64,000 nt of DNA, taken from the NCBI GenBank assembly GCA_045595845.1, contig JAZOBF010000019.1:1-64000 (forward strand), in the 5' to 3' direction. The translations under genes and the position numbers were made by a program. Position 1 is the stretch's first letter; the number at the start of each line of letters is the position of its first letter. Shown in pieces: positions 33,298 through 41,500 of this stretch. The notes below the pieces were generated by a model that was not told where the DNA came from, did no database searches, and saw only the letters and a list, made by a program, of their open reading frames with translations. The DNA is from RGIG3009 sp045595845. Its GTDB lineage: Bacteria; Bacillota; Clostridia; Oscillospirales; Acutalibacteraceae.

Positions 33298-34938
33298 TTA
33301 TTTCATTGAAAATGAAGGCCGCAGGATTGTATAGAAATTGTGAGCTGCCAGCGTTGCCGCAAGTCTGGTTTTGGCATCCTTTTCGTCCTCTGCAAATCCG
33401 TCGGACAAATCGTAAAATTTACCGTCACCCGCGTAAATGAAAAGTTGTTCGTCCTCCTTCGTTTTTATGACGAGCAGGTCACCGATGACAAGATTATGCT
33501 CGCGAGCGAGTCGACAACGATCTGACCAACCGCTTTGTAAGTAATTGCGGCCACCGTACATAGTGGGGACCATCATATCGCGATAAACAGCACTTCCGTT
33601 TAAAGTGTAGATATGCTTATGTTCTCCCGAATCGTAGTCACAATTAGAACAGTAGTAAATACCGCTTTTCCCTGTCGTTACCGTAGCAAAATCCGTATCG
33701 GCGAAAATATTGTCGATACCCAGCGCTTTATTATAAATGGTATTCACAAGGGCAAAGCCTTTTAGCGTTTCATCGGATGTAATCTCTTCAATCGCCGTGG
33801 AGATTTTAGACTGTTCTTCTGTCGTCAAGGTGCGATTAACGGTGATGGCCGCGCACTTCACGGGGACACCGCCCACCATACCGTCTGTGCTTTCTATGGT
33901 AGCACCGTATGGGACATCCGGCTTCACCTTGACCTTATAGCTCACCTGTTTACGAGAATTTGCGGGCAATGTAACTGTCCACGAAAGCTTATCTCCGTCC
34001 ACCATATCGGCAGGTTGTAAAACATCCAGAATTTCTTCTTTTATACGCTCTTTCTCTTCGGCTGTGTAATAATCGGCACTTCGACATAACATAAAATATT
34101 TCCGAATGCCTAATGCTTCACTCGAATCTGTCTGGTCACGGGTAGTATAAAGTTTTATACCGCCGCTATCCAGATCGTAACCTAACGCTTGATAATAAAC
34201 ATCATAGGTAAACGCCGCGCAGTTTATATATCCCCAACTGTCACGCGTATAGTCTTCAGGGCTGAAATAGCCTGCCTTCCAACGATATTCACCATAAGCG
34301 TCTTCACCGAAATAGGTGTCAGCATATTGCAGCTTTTCACCACGCATTAAATAGGCATTTGCGGTGACGATTACGGCTTCTTGCTCAGGCGTCAAGTCAA
34401 GTTTGGGAGATTTTTCGGTGATAAAGTCGTAATTTTCCATCACAAGAGAAGGACGAAACACCACATAAAAATCGCAGTTCGAAAGGTTGGCTAAAATCTC
34501 ATTGGTATCAACTTTTTCGATAGCGTTTGAAAGGTCTACAAGTCCATCTTTATCATAAATATAATTGTTAACGGCATCGCCTGTTTCTGCCAGCAACAGG
34601 TCGCCCACCTTGAGACTTTTTACCTTTACTTTTCGGGAAGGTTCCCCTTGCACGCCCTCAATGGCACTTTGCTGTTTGTTTCCGCCGTACATACCACTCG
34701 GTATCATATTAAGAAGCGTAGCTTCCGCTTTACCCTCTTGTATGGTATCCAGCGTTTCTTTCGCAGTAGTTAAAAAATTATTTTTGATAACGGTTGTGTT
34801 AGAGGTCGCAACCGTATAAATTTTTGTAGCAAGATCTAAATCACGAAAAGTGGAATCGGAAAGCGCTCGAATGGCATTTGTTATCACAGCCGCATTTTCC
34901 GCTTCAACCGCTTTTGCATTTGAATTGTTTACAAACAC
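33298..34938 (-). CDS. NlpC/P60-like surface protein with internal duplication (frameshifted 5' end)
   Basis: 546 codons in the main frame. The middle (about residues 195-290) holds GYINCAAFTYDVYYQALGYD, like the catalytic-Cys segment of NlpC/P60 peptidases. Residues of about 30-170 and 400-546 repeat each other (MYGG, VGDLL, then DG and DLS, then FYVVFRPS/FYTILRPS). The expected His after VGDLL is not obvious, so activity is doubtful. The start in this frame (GTG at 34938) has no ribosome-binding site. A well-placed GAGGTGA and ATG encoding a signal anchor lie at 35015 in another frame, so one base appears to be missing near 34963. Likely a secreted wall-associated protein. Confidence 0.6.
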   Translation of the reverse strand: MFVNNSNAKAVEAENAAVITNAIRALSDSTFRDLDLATKIYTVATSNTTVIKNNFLTTAKETLDTIQEGKAEATLLNMIPSGMYGGNKQQSAIEGVQGEPSRKVKVKSLKVGDLLLAETGDAVNNYIYDKDGLVDLSNAIEKVDTNEILANLSNCDFYVVFRPSLVMENYDFITEKSPKLDLTPEQEAVIVTANAYLMRGEKLQYADTYFGEDAYGEYRWKAGYFSPEDYTRDSWGYINCAAFTYDVYYQALGYDLDSGGIKLYTTRDQTDSSEALGIRKYFMLCRSADYYTAEEKERIKEEILDVLQPADMVDGDKLSWTVTLPANSRKQVSYKVKVKPDVPYGATIESTDGMVGGVPVKCAAITVNRTLTTEEQSKISTAIEEITSDETLKGFALVNTIYNKALGIDNIFADTDFATVTTGKSGIYYCSNCDYDSGEHKHIYTLNGSAVYRDMMVPTMYGGRNYLQSGWSDRCRLAREHNLVIGDLLVIKTKEDEQLFIYAGDGKFYDLSDGFAEDEKDAKTRLAATLAAHNFYTILRPSFSMK

Positions 34939-34940
34939 GA

Positions 34941-35015
34941 TTACACCGGTACCATAATTGCCAAAACCAACACGATCGCAACAGCAACAAGGATACCTTT
35001 CGTCCTTTTGTTCAT
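34941..35015 (-). other. Out-of-frame signal-anchor segment of the 33298 gene
   Basis: ATG at 35015 with GAGGTGA seven bases upstream encodes MNKRTKGILVAVAIVLVLA and then stops at TAA (34941-34943). Adding one base in the TTTT run (plus-strand aaaa at 34963-34966) would join it to the main frame as FGNYGTGVIVFVNNS. It therefore reads as the true N-terminus, cut off by a one-base deletion or a sequencing error. Confidence 0.7.
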
Positions 35016-35241
35016 AACAATCACCTCAAGTAATTAATGTGAGATTAACATAGCATAGTCCCCTATGAATTTCAATCCTTTTCAACCTTAAACTTAAAAA
35101 TTCTGTGGGCGGCCGTATTATTCCATTTACGCTTCGGTTTTCATGCAACAAAACAAAATATTTTTTGCTTTTGTGTTTCATTTTAGTAAGATATATGTTA
35201 TACTACAATATATATTGGCTTTAGAAAACGGAGGATGTGCC

Positions 35242-37071
35242 ATGTGCGGATTTTGCGGATTTACCGGACAAATCCAAAACCGAGCCGAACTGTTACAACA
35301 GATGGCGGATAAAATCACCCATCGCGGACCGGATTCTCAGGGTGTATATATGGACGAACAGCTTGCCATGGCGTTCCGCCGTCTTTCCATCATCGACCTT
35401 GAGGGCGGCAGTCAGCCGATTGAAAACGAGGACGGCTCTAAGGTGTTGATGTTCAACGGGGAAATCTACAACTATCGCGAACTTCGTCAAGAGTTGTCGG
35501 ATGCCGGACATATTTTTAAGACTGAAACCGACAGTGAAGTATTGCTTCACGGATTCGAGGAATGGGATGCGGATCTTCTGTGTCGTTTGCGTGGTATGTT
35601 TGCGTTTGCGGTATGGGACAAGCCGTCGAAAGAATTGTTCTTGGCGCGGGATTATTTCGGTATCAAGCCGATGCACTATACCCTACTCCCCGACGGGCGG
35701 CTGATTTTTGCATCGGAAATTAAGTGTATTTTGGAGCATCCCGATTATCAAAAGGAATTTAATGAGGCGGCACTGGATAACTATCTATCCTTCCAGTACT
35801 CCCTACCCCGCGAGACATTTTTTAAGAATATTTACTGTTTGCAACCCGCGCATTACCTGCGTTATCGCGACGGTCAGGTAACGGAAACCCGCTATTGGGA
35901 GGCGATTTTCCAACCCGACGAGAATATGACGCTCGACGAAGCGGTCAATCAGATAGATAAAGTTTTTACCGATTCCGTGGAAGCACACCGTATCAGCGAT
36001 GTGGAAGTTGGTTGTTTCCTGTCGGGCGGTGTGGATTCTTGCTTTGTCGCCTCGTATTTCGGCGGCCAAAAAGCCTTTACCGTCGGTTTTGATAACGGTC
36101 AACATTACAACGAAACGAATTTCGCTGCCGAACTTGCCGAGGCGGTGGGAATCGAACATCATAAGCATCTAATTTCGGAAGAAGAATACTGGGATTCGTT
36201 ACCGAAAGTACAGTATGTATTGGATCAACCGCTCGCCGATCCGGCGTGCGTGGCGTTATATGCGGTATCAAAGCTTGCCTCTCAGTATGTGAAAGTGGTA
36301 CTATCCGGCGAAGGCGCGGATGAATTATTCGGCGGGTATCGCATTTATCATGAACCGATGTCGCTGAGGCGATACCAAAAATTGCCGCGCGGCTTGCGGC
36401 ACGCTCTTGCCGCCGTCGTGCAAGCAATCCCGTTTGATTTTAAGGGGAAGTCTTTTATTGTTCGCGGTTCTAAAACGGTGGAAGAACGCTTTATCGGCAA
36501 CGCCTATATGTTCTCGAAAAAGGAAAAAGAAAGCCTTCTCAAATCCATTCCCGCTACCGATCCGACCGTACACACGCAAGAATGGTTTGCGCGTTGCGAG
36601 GGATTGGACGATGTGACGCGTATGCAATATGTGGATATTAACCGTTGGATGGTGGGCGATATTCTGCTCAAGGCCGACCGTATGAGCATGGCACATTCGC
36701 TGGAGCTGCGCGTGCCGTTCTTGGATAAGCGCGTGTTTGAAGTAGCCACGCGTATCCCCACAAAGCACCGCATCGGCGGCGGTACCACCAAATACGCGTT
36801 GCGCCTTGCCGCCAAACGGCATATTCCCGAAAAGGATACGGCGCGGGCAAAATTGGGATTCCCCGTGCCCGTGCGCGTGTGGCTGCGAAAAGAGGAATAT
36901 TATAACAAGGTCAAGGCAGCCTTCCTCAGCCCCGCCGCCGAACAGTTCTTCCATACCGAGGTATTGTTGCGGTTTTTGGACGAACATTATGCGGGAAAAC
37001 GCGATAACAGCCGTAAGATTTGGACAGTATATATGTTCCTTGTGTGGTATGGTTTATATTTCGAAAACTGA
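35242..37071 (+). CDS. asnB: Asparagine synthetase (glutamine-hydrolysing)
   Basis: 609-residue AsnB. It makes asparagine from aspartate, ATP and glutamine. The protein begins MCGFCGF, so Cys2 is the N-terminal amidotransferase nucleophile once Met is removed; this fixes the ATG at 35242 over the longer upstream reading, and GGAGG lies just before it. The C-terminal synthetase domain carries the PP-loop SGGVDS (about residue 260) and later GEGADELFGGY. A single gene with its own TATACT box near 35201 and a terminator after it. Confidence 0.95.
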   Translation: MCGFCGFTGQIQNRAELLQQMADKITHRGPDSQGVYMDEQLAMAFRRLSIIDLEGGSQPIENEDGSKVLMFNGEIYNYRELRQELSDAGHIFKTETDSEVLLHGFEEWDADLLCRLRGMFAFAVWDKPSKELFLARDYFGIKPMHYTLLPDGRLIFASEIKCILEHPDYQKEFNEAALDNYLSFQYSLPRETFFKNIYCLQPAHYLRYRDGQVTETRYWEAIFQPDENMTLDEAVNQIDKVFTDSVEAHRISDVEVGCFLSGGVDSCFVASYFGGQKAFTVGFDNGQHYNETNFAAELAEAVGIEHHKHLISEEEYWDSLPKVQYVLDQPLADPACVALYAVSKLASQYVKVVLSGEGADELFGGYRIYHEPMSLRRYQKLPRGLRHALAAVVQAIPFDFKGKSFIVRGSKTVEERFIGNAYMFSKKEKESLLKSIPATDPTVHTQEWFARCEGLDDVTRMQYVDINRWMVGDILLKADRMSMAHSLELRVPFLDKRVFEVATRIPTKHRIGGGTTKYALRLAAKRHIPEKDTARAKLGFPVPVRVWLRKEEYYNKVKAAFLSPAAEQFFHTEVLLRFLDEHYAGKRDNSRKIWTVYMFLVWYGLYFEN

Positions 37072-37077
37072 TTCCCC

Positions 37078-37118
37078 GCCGCCCTGTGCGCAAGATGTCG
37101 CACAGGGCGGCTCTTTGT
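37078..37118 (+). terminator. asnB terminator
   Basis: 13-bp perfect stem GCCGCCCTGTGCG/CGCACAGGGCGGC, followed by ctctttgtt. Confidence 0.75.
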
Positions 37119-37203
37119 TAGAACATGTCGAAAGGATTGACAAATCCAAAAATTGCGGGTATACTGCCTAAAGTCGTGACACTTTCACGGCTTTGGAGGT
37201 TAT

Positions 37204-38223
37204 ATGAAACTGAAAGCGGAGCGCCTTTTGGCTTTCTTGAAACGGCATATCCCCGCGTGCAGTGCGATCGGAATCGGTGTATTGGCCGTTGTTACACTGT
37301 CCGCTATGACCGCATCACTTCGAAATGTAACCATTACGGATGACGGTAAACCCTGCGCTGTTTTGACACTCTCCCGTGATGAAGACTACATCTTGGCAAG
37401 TGCCGGCATTACGCTCAAACCCCAAGATGTCGTGACAGTCACCAAAACCGAAATTGATATAAAACGCGCCTTTTCCGTAACCGTTTCGATAGACGGCGGC
37501 ACCGACACCGTTTTGTGCGTAACAGGCGGTACGGTCGGCGATGCTTTGAAAAGCGCCGCAATCAATACGCTCACACATACGCTGACTTCACATACGGAGG
37601 ACGAGGCGTTGCGGGCGGATATGGTCATTCCCGTAAGGATGCTGGAAAATAAAACCCGCACCGAAACGGAAGTCATCGCGCACGAGACCGTACTCACATA
37701 CTCGGACGAATTACCGGCAGGCAGTCGCTTGGTAGAACAGGACGGTGTAGCCGGTGAAAAGACCATCGTATACCGTGATTATTACAAAGACGGCAAGCTG
37801 GTAACAACTGAAATTGTAAAGGAAACCGTCACCGCAGAGCCGATTACGGAAGTGGCAACCGTCGGGGCAGGAGCATTGTCCATCTCGCCCGAAGCACTCA
37901 CAATTGATGCAAACGGTGCACCGACCAAATACAAATCGGTACTGACGGGAATCGCTTGTGCGTACACCGCCAAAGAGGGGGCCCGCACCTCAACGGGTAC
38001 GATTCCCGCCATCGGCACCGTCGCTGTGAACCCGAAAGTCATTCCCTACGGTTCTAAGCTCTTTATCGTATCCCAAAGCGGTTATGTATACGGGTACGGC
38101 GTTGCGTGTGACACCGGTGGCGGATTGCTGAAGAACAAGATTCTTGTTGATCTGTATATGGATACGCGCGAAGATTGTTTTCAATTCGGCAAGCGACAAG
38201 TGAATGTATATATATTGGAATGA
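37204..38223 (+). CDS. YabE-like protein with G5 and 3D domains
   Basis: 339-residue secreted or anchored cell-wall protein. N-terminal membrane helix (about 20-38), then two ubiquitin-like DUF348 repeats (about 40-145), a G5 domain (about 148-225, ending EPITEVATVG) and a C-terminal 3D domain (about 240-339). The 3D domain has the three conserved Asp in CDTGG, VDLYMD and nearby. 3D domains are lytic-transglycosylase-like and the layout matches Bacillus YabE and resuscitation-type factors acting on peptidoglycan. TTGGAGG precedes the ATG. Confidence 0.9.
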   Translation: MKLKAERLLAFLKRHIPACSAIGIGVLAVVTLSAMTASLRNVTITDDGKPCAVLTLSRDEDYILASAGITLKPQDVVTVTKTEIDIKRAFSVTVSIDGGTDTVLCVTGGTVGDALKSAAINTLTHTLTSHTEDEALRADMVIPVRMLENKTRTETEVIAHETVLTYSDELPAGSRLVEQDGVAGEKTIVYRDYYKDGKLVTTEIVKETVTAEPITEVATVGAGALSISPEALTIDANGAPTKYKSVLTGIACAYTAKEGARTSTGTIPAIGTVAVNPKVIPYGSKLFIVSQSGYVYGYGVACDTGGGLLKNKILVDLYMDTREDCFQFGKRQVNVYILE

Positions 38224-38224
38224 T

Positions 38225-38263
38225 AAAAAAGCGCCTCCCGTCAGGTACGGGAGGTGCCTTTTT
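38225..38263. terminator. Bidirectional terminator
   Basis: GCGCCTCCCGT and ACGGGAGGTGCC arms with A-tract left and T-tract right, between convergent YabE-like and TSUP genes. Confidence 0.8.
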
Positions 38264-38618
38264 CGGATTTACAAAACAATTCGCGAAAACCGATATATAA
38301 CAGCAACAAGCCGAACCCTCGGCGTAACCAATCCGTGTTGACAGCACTTGCCGCCCACGCGGCAAGTGCTGAGGTGACGATACCCGCCATCGAGCACCAT
38401 AACACCGCTTTCCATTCTACGCGGCGGTGGCGGATATGCGAAATCAGCGCGGCGGGAGCACAAGATAAAAAGTATAACAGGTTAATACCGCCCGCCGTAT
38501 ACTGGTCCACTGCCGCAAACGAGGTAAGGTAAACAATCAGCAACGAGCCACCGCCGATGCCAAAACCGCTGATAACACCTGTGATAAGCCCCACTAAAAT
38601 CGCCAGTGCAATTTTCAA
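38241..38618 (-). CDS. TauE/SafE (TSUP) half-permease, second half
   Basis: 125-residue protein with four membrane helices and the TSUP signature TGVISGFGIGGGSLLIVYLT near its N-terminus. Full TauE/SafE exporters for sulfite or organosulfur compounds are about 250 residues with two such halves. Here each half is its own gene. It overlaps the upstream half-gene by 4 nt (ATGA), so the two proteins should be made in equal amounts and likely pair. Its 3' end overlaps the terminator hairpin. Confidence 0.8.
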   Translation of the reverse strand: MKIALAILVGLITGVISGFGIGGGSLLIVYLTSFAAVDQYTAGGINLLYFLSCAPAALISHIRHRRVEWKAVLWCSMAGIVTSALAAWAASAVNTDWLRRGFGLLLLYIGFRELFCKSEKGTSRT

Positions 38619-38980
38619 AGCAACAACACCGCCCTTATCCCGCCGTACAATAAAAGAATCCCGAACAAGCGGCGCAACAGGGTAACCGACATGTTACGAA
38701 AGAAAATACCCGACAGCACACCGCCCGCCGCACCGCCGATAAGGTACGGCCATGCAAGTTCATATAAAAAGCCGCCGCGAAGAAAAAACACAATGAGCGA
38801 TACGATGGAAAGCGGCACAATAATCGCAATGGAGGTGGCAAACGCGTGCTTTTGCTTCATGCCTGTCCACGAAGTTAAAAGCGGTACCAAGAATAACCCG
38901 CCGCCCGAACCGAACAAGCCGTTCGCTACACCTGCCAGCGCACCCGTGACGATGTATTTAATGGTAGGTTTCATCCGCAC
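38615..38980 (-). CDS. TauE/SafE (TSUP) half-permease, first half
   Basis: 121-residue protein with four membrane helices and the same signature (GVANGLFGSGGGLFLVPLLT). First of two coupled half-length genes. The start at 38980 is supported by GGAGGTG. The substrate cannot be read from sequence; sulfur anions are the family norm. Confidence 0.8.
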   Translation of the reverse strand: MRMKPTIKYIVTGALAGVANGLFGSGGGLFLVPLLTSWTGMKQKHAFATSIAIIVPLSIVSLIVFFLRGGFLYELAWPYLIGGAAGGVLSGIFFRNMSVTLLRRLFGILLLYGGIRAVLLL

Positions 38981-39034
38981 ACCTCCGTTTGATTAGGGTG
39001 CCCCTAAACATAGACGATATGCAAAACAAAATAA

Positions 39035-39068
39035 ACAAAAACCCCGAGGCCCTTTCAAAGCCTCGGGG
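39035..39068 (-). terminator. Terminator of the 39.0-39.4 kb RNA
   Basis: CCCCGAGGC/GCCTCGGGG hairpin followed on the minus strand by TTTTTGTTT. Confidence 0.85.
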
Positions 39069-39363
39069 AAGTTAATTGTTGGTTGTTATAGGTTTTTATA
39101 TTTCAAAATTTGGATTCGCTGATTTTTCACGGTTTGGTTATCCTCAGTACATGGGACTATCCCCTTCTTAAATAATTTTCAGGAAACCTCGCATACGAAT
39201 CATGTGAATCACCTTTTTCATGATAATCAGTTCTTGCTCCTGAGATCAAAACTTAGTAAACCTTTGGACTCACCTCTTTCGATTTTTTCCGAGGGTTGCT
39301 ACTCAGCCCACGGGACTCACTCCTTTTCTAAAATCTCGTCTTTTTGTTCTTTTCCCTTCCGTC
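39035..39363 (-). ncRNA. Predicted structured non-coding RNA, class unknown
   Basis: About 330 nt on the minus strand between a strong promoter and a strong terminator, with no ORF over 20 codons. Three imperfect repeats share the core rGtGAGTCC...(c)tgAG. They lie at 39301-39328 (GGAGTGAGTCCCGTGGGCTGAG), 39251-39281 (GAGGTGAGTCCAAAGGTTTAC) and 39140-39169 (GGGGATAGTCCCATGTACTGAG). Small hairpins such as AGTCC-cgt-GGGCT are visible. It may belong to a known clostridial class (raiA-type is one thought), but I cannot assign it. Confidence 0.6.
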
Positions 39364-39369
39364 AATTAT

Positions 39370-39398
39370 ACAATACCACAGATTATGTGCATTGTCAA
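39370..39398 (-). promoter_or_regulatory. Promoter of the 39.0-39.4 kb RNA
   Basis: On the minus strand TTGACA (39393-39398), 17-bp spacer, TATTGT (39370-39375). Confidence 0.8.
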
Positions 39399-39446
39399 TA
39401 GTTTTTTATAACTTTTTTGAAAAATTTTATTCAACATTTTTCGCAC

Positions 39447-39469
39447 TTGACGAATGCATGGAAAAACGC
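39447..39469 (+). promoter_or_regulatory. Promoter of the DUF1292 gene
   Basis: TTGACG (39447-39452) followed after 17 bp by TAATAT (39470-39475), within taatataatag. About 36 bp before the start codon. Confidence 0.65.
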
Positions 39470-39510
39470 TAATATAATAGTAGTAGTAAATAAGAAACGG
39501 AGAATGGTAT

Positions 39511-39813
39511 ATGTCCCAAGAATACGGAAACGATATTGTCACCGTTGTAGACGACGAGGGCAATCAACATGAATTTGAAATTTTGGATATGATTGAAACC
39601 GACGACGGTCGCTATGTGGCACTGTTGCCAATCTATCATGATCCGAGCGAAATGCTGAACGATGACGGCGAACTCGTTATTTTGACCGTCAAAGAAGAAA
39701 ACGGTGAAGACCTGCTTTTACCCATTGAGGACGATGATGAATTTGACGAGATCGCGGAGATCTTTGAAGAACGATTGTCCGAGCTCTACGAAGTAGAGGA
39801 AATGGAGCAATAA
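39511..39813 (+). CDS. DUF1292 (YrzB-like) protein
   Basis: 100-residue, strongly acidic cytosolic protein (about a third Asp/Glu). It matches the DUF1292 pattern: an early VTVVDDEGNQHEFEIL, YVALLPI and a closing EDDDEFDEIAEIFEERL. Widespread in Firmicutes, where relatives lie near ruvX and alaS; no function is established. Here it stands alone with its own promoter and is followed at once by a 6S-like RNA. CGGAGA precedes the ATG. Confidence 0.88.
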   Translation: MSQEYGNDIVTVVDDEGNQHEFEILDMIETDDGRYVALLPIYHDPSEMLNDDGELVILTVKEENGEDLLLPIEDDDEFDEIAEIFEERLSELYEVEEMEQ

Positions 39814-39815
39814 CG

Positions 39816-40011
39816 CTTGTCCCCCTGCTCTGTGCGCGGACCACTCCCCTTTTAACCCTACTACACTGTGCCTTCGGGAGCCTCGCTCCGAAAGCGGATT
39901 GCAGACCTCCCGCCTGTGGCGGACGAAGGGAGCGCGAAACTTTTGGGCGGCAACCCACCTGCTTCTATTAGTAGCAGGTTATGCGGGGATATTACGGCAG
40001 AGCGGGGCAAC
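39816..40011 (+). ncRNA. ssrS: Candidate 6S RNA
   Basis: About 196 nt with terminal sequences that pair (TTG-CCCC-t-GCTCTG at 39817-39832 with CAGAGC-GGGG-CAA at 39998-40010), as the closing stem of 6S RNA. A short hairpin CCTGCT-tctatt-AGTAGCAGG (39959-39978) lies in the 3' half, followed by GGTTATGCGG...CGGCA, recalling the 3' bubble of E. coli 6S. No convincing ORF is present. Inner stems are more branched than a classic 6S rod, so identity is tentative. It starts 2 bp after the DUF1292 stop and may be processed from that transcript. Confidence 0.45.
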
Positions 40012-40022
40012 ACACAAAACAA

Positions 40023-40057
40023 AACCGCCCGATACGGAAATTCCGTACCGGGCGGTT
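40023..40057. terminator. Bidirectional terminator
   Basis: AACCGCCCG(at)ACGGAA/TTCCGT(ac)CGGGCGGTT hairpin with A-tract left and T-rich right. It ends the 6S-like RNA on plus and the phosphatase gene on minus. Confidence 0.8.
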
Positions 40058-40061
40058 GTAT

Positions 40062-40682
40062 TTATTTATCGGGAATCAACGGCACATAATCGATGGCTTC
40101 GGCAACCGGCTCGCGCATCCACAGGGACGGCGACACGCGTAGAGTAAACCCGCATCCTGCTTCCGCGCCCCACGCCGATACATCGGCTTGCGGCAAGGCG
40201 TATGCCGCCATAATTAACATGATGACACCGCCGTGCGTACAAATCACGGCATCGCCATCACCTTTTTTCATCACATCTTCGACGATGGATTCAAAAGCCG
40301 CCATCACACGCGCCTGGAAAGCTGCCGCATCTTCGCCGTTCGGAATCGCCGTAGATGCCCCCGTAATCCATTGCTCAAAAGCCTCATCGTATTTCAGTTC
40401 TTCCGCGCTCTTGCCGTCCCAATCACCGAAATCACATTCCGAAAGCTCTGTAACCACTTCAGCATTGTTATTCGGATACAACACTTCCAGCGTTTGCCGA
40501 CAGCGAGTAAGCGGGCTGCAGTAAAAATATTTGGCTGCAGGATATACCGCCTCTTCTTTTTTGCGAAGCAAATCAGCAAGTCCCGTGGGCGAAAGCGGCA
40601 AGTCGGTCTGACCGATATACAACCCCCGCTCGTTCCCTTCGGTTAAGCCGTGACGAATTACATGAATTTTATAACTTTTCAC
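40062..40682 (-). CDS. Histidine phosphatase family protein
   Basis: 206-residue member of the phosphoglycerate-mutase-like superfamily. The catalytic RHG motif is at residues 10-12 (VIRHGLTEGNERGLYIG). A second catalytic His is in CTHGG (about 150), with Arg in SPLTRCRQT (about 57) and Glu in ELSECDFGDWDG. Such proteins in Firmicutes include cobalamin phosphatase and broad phosphatases; no cobalamin genes are near, so the substrate is open. AGGAGG lies upstream of the ATG. Confidence 0.88.
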   Translation of the reverse strand: MKSYKIHVIRHGLTEGNERGLYIGQTDLPLSPTGLADLLRKKEEAVYPAAKYFYCSPLTRCRQTLEVLYPNNNAEVVTELSECDFGDWDGKSAEELKYDEAFEQWITGASTAIPNGEDAAAFQARVMAAFESIVEDVMKKGDGDAVICTHGGVIMLIMAAYALPQADVSAWGAEAGCGFTLRVSPSLWMREPVAEAIDYVPLIPDK

Positions 40683-40794
40683 AGAAATTTCCTCCTAATA
40701 TCGGCGGATTCGACAATTTACAAATCGTAATATTTGCGTTATAATAAAAAACCCGCCGTATAATTTGGGATTTTTAACGATAGGAGCGCTTTAC

Positions 40795-41463
40795 ATGCCA
40801 ACCGGATTTGCGCGTACTCTGACGCTGTTGCGGAAAGAACGCGGTATCAGTCAAAAACAAGCGGCCGCCGCTTTGGATATATCACAGGCATTACTTTCTC
40901 ACTACGAGAAAGGCATTCGCGAATGCCGCTTGGAGTTTGTTGTGCGCGCCGCCGATTATTATAATGTTTCGTGTGACTATCTGCTCGGACGCACACCGGA
41001 TAAGTCGGGTGCTATGCTGACGGTTGACGATTTGCCCGACGGCGAGACAACTATAAAAGACGGACGCGCCACCGAAAGTATGTTGCCGGTCCTCAACAAG
41101 AAACTGGCACTCAATGCCATCAGCGTATTGTTTGACATACTCAAACGGTGCAAGCACAAGGAACTGACGGCAGAAGTATCTGCCTACTTGAATTTGGCCA
41201 TATACACCGTGTTCCGCAGTCTGTACGCGGCAAATGCCAAAAATCCAAATGCCCTGTTTTCCCTGCCCGATACCTACTGGCAGCCGACAATCAACGGTAT
41301 CATGGGTGTCGGTGCCGCCCGTATCAAGAAAATCGCCAAAGATGCGTTTTCGGAAACCAAGGCTCCGTCCATGTTACCGGATGCATTATCTAAGTCCTAT
41401 CCCCTGTTGGCTTCATCACTCATGAATGTGCTGAAAAATGCGGAAGAATCCGCAGAATCATAA
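40795..41463 (+). CDS. XRE-family regulator with C-terminal domain
   Basis: 222-residue protein. Residues 5-62 form a Cro/C1 helix-turn-helix (ISQKQAAAALDISQALLSHYEKG) ending YYNVSCDYLLGRTP. The helical C-terminal part (about 95-222) has no family I recognise. The ATG at 40795 follows AGGAG by about eight bases; a longer in-frame start at 40765 lacks a site. It faces away from the phosphatase gene. A role in growth-phase or sporulation control is possible, but nothing shows it. Confidence 0.82.
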   Translation: MPTGFARTLTLLRKERGISQKQAAAALDISQALLSHYEKGIRECRLEFVVRAADYYNVSCDYLLGRTPDKSGAMLTVDDLPDGETTIKDGRATESMLPVLNKKLALNAISVLFDILKRCKHKELTAEVSAYLNLAIYTVFRSLYAANAKNPNALFSLPDTYWQPTINGIMGVGAARIKKIAKDAFSETKAPSMLPDALSKSYPLLASSLMNVLKNAEESAES

Positions 41464-41464
41464 G

Positions 41465-41497
41465 GAAAAAATGCGCGAGAATTACTCGCGCATTTTT
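41465..41497. terminator. Bidirectional terminator
   Basis: AAAAATGCGCGAG-aatta-CTCGCGCATTTTTA hairpin between convergent XRE and glycosyltransferase genes. Confidence 0.85.
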
Positions 41498-41500
41498 ATT

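Noticed and set aside
38981..39034. Further small gene between the TSUP start and the RNA terminator
   Set aside because: Only 54 bp, A-rich, no ORF with a ribosome-binding site.
39204..39401. 65-codon plus-strand ORF at the unknown RNA locus
   Set aside because: Opposite to the promoter-terminator unit, no ribosome-binding site, and it reads through the promoter on the other strand.
39868..40147. Two overlapping 73-82 codon ORFs behind the DUF1292 gene, plus a minus-strand 89-codon ORF
   Set aside because: They fall in the 6S-like RNA and cross its terminator; no ribosome-binding sites or recognisable protein features.
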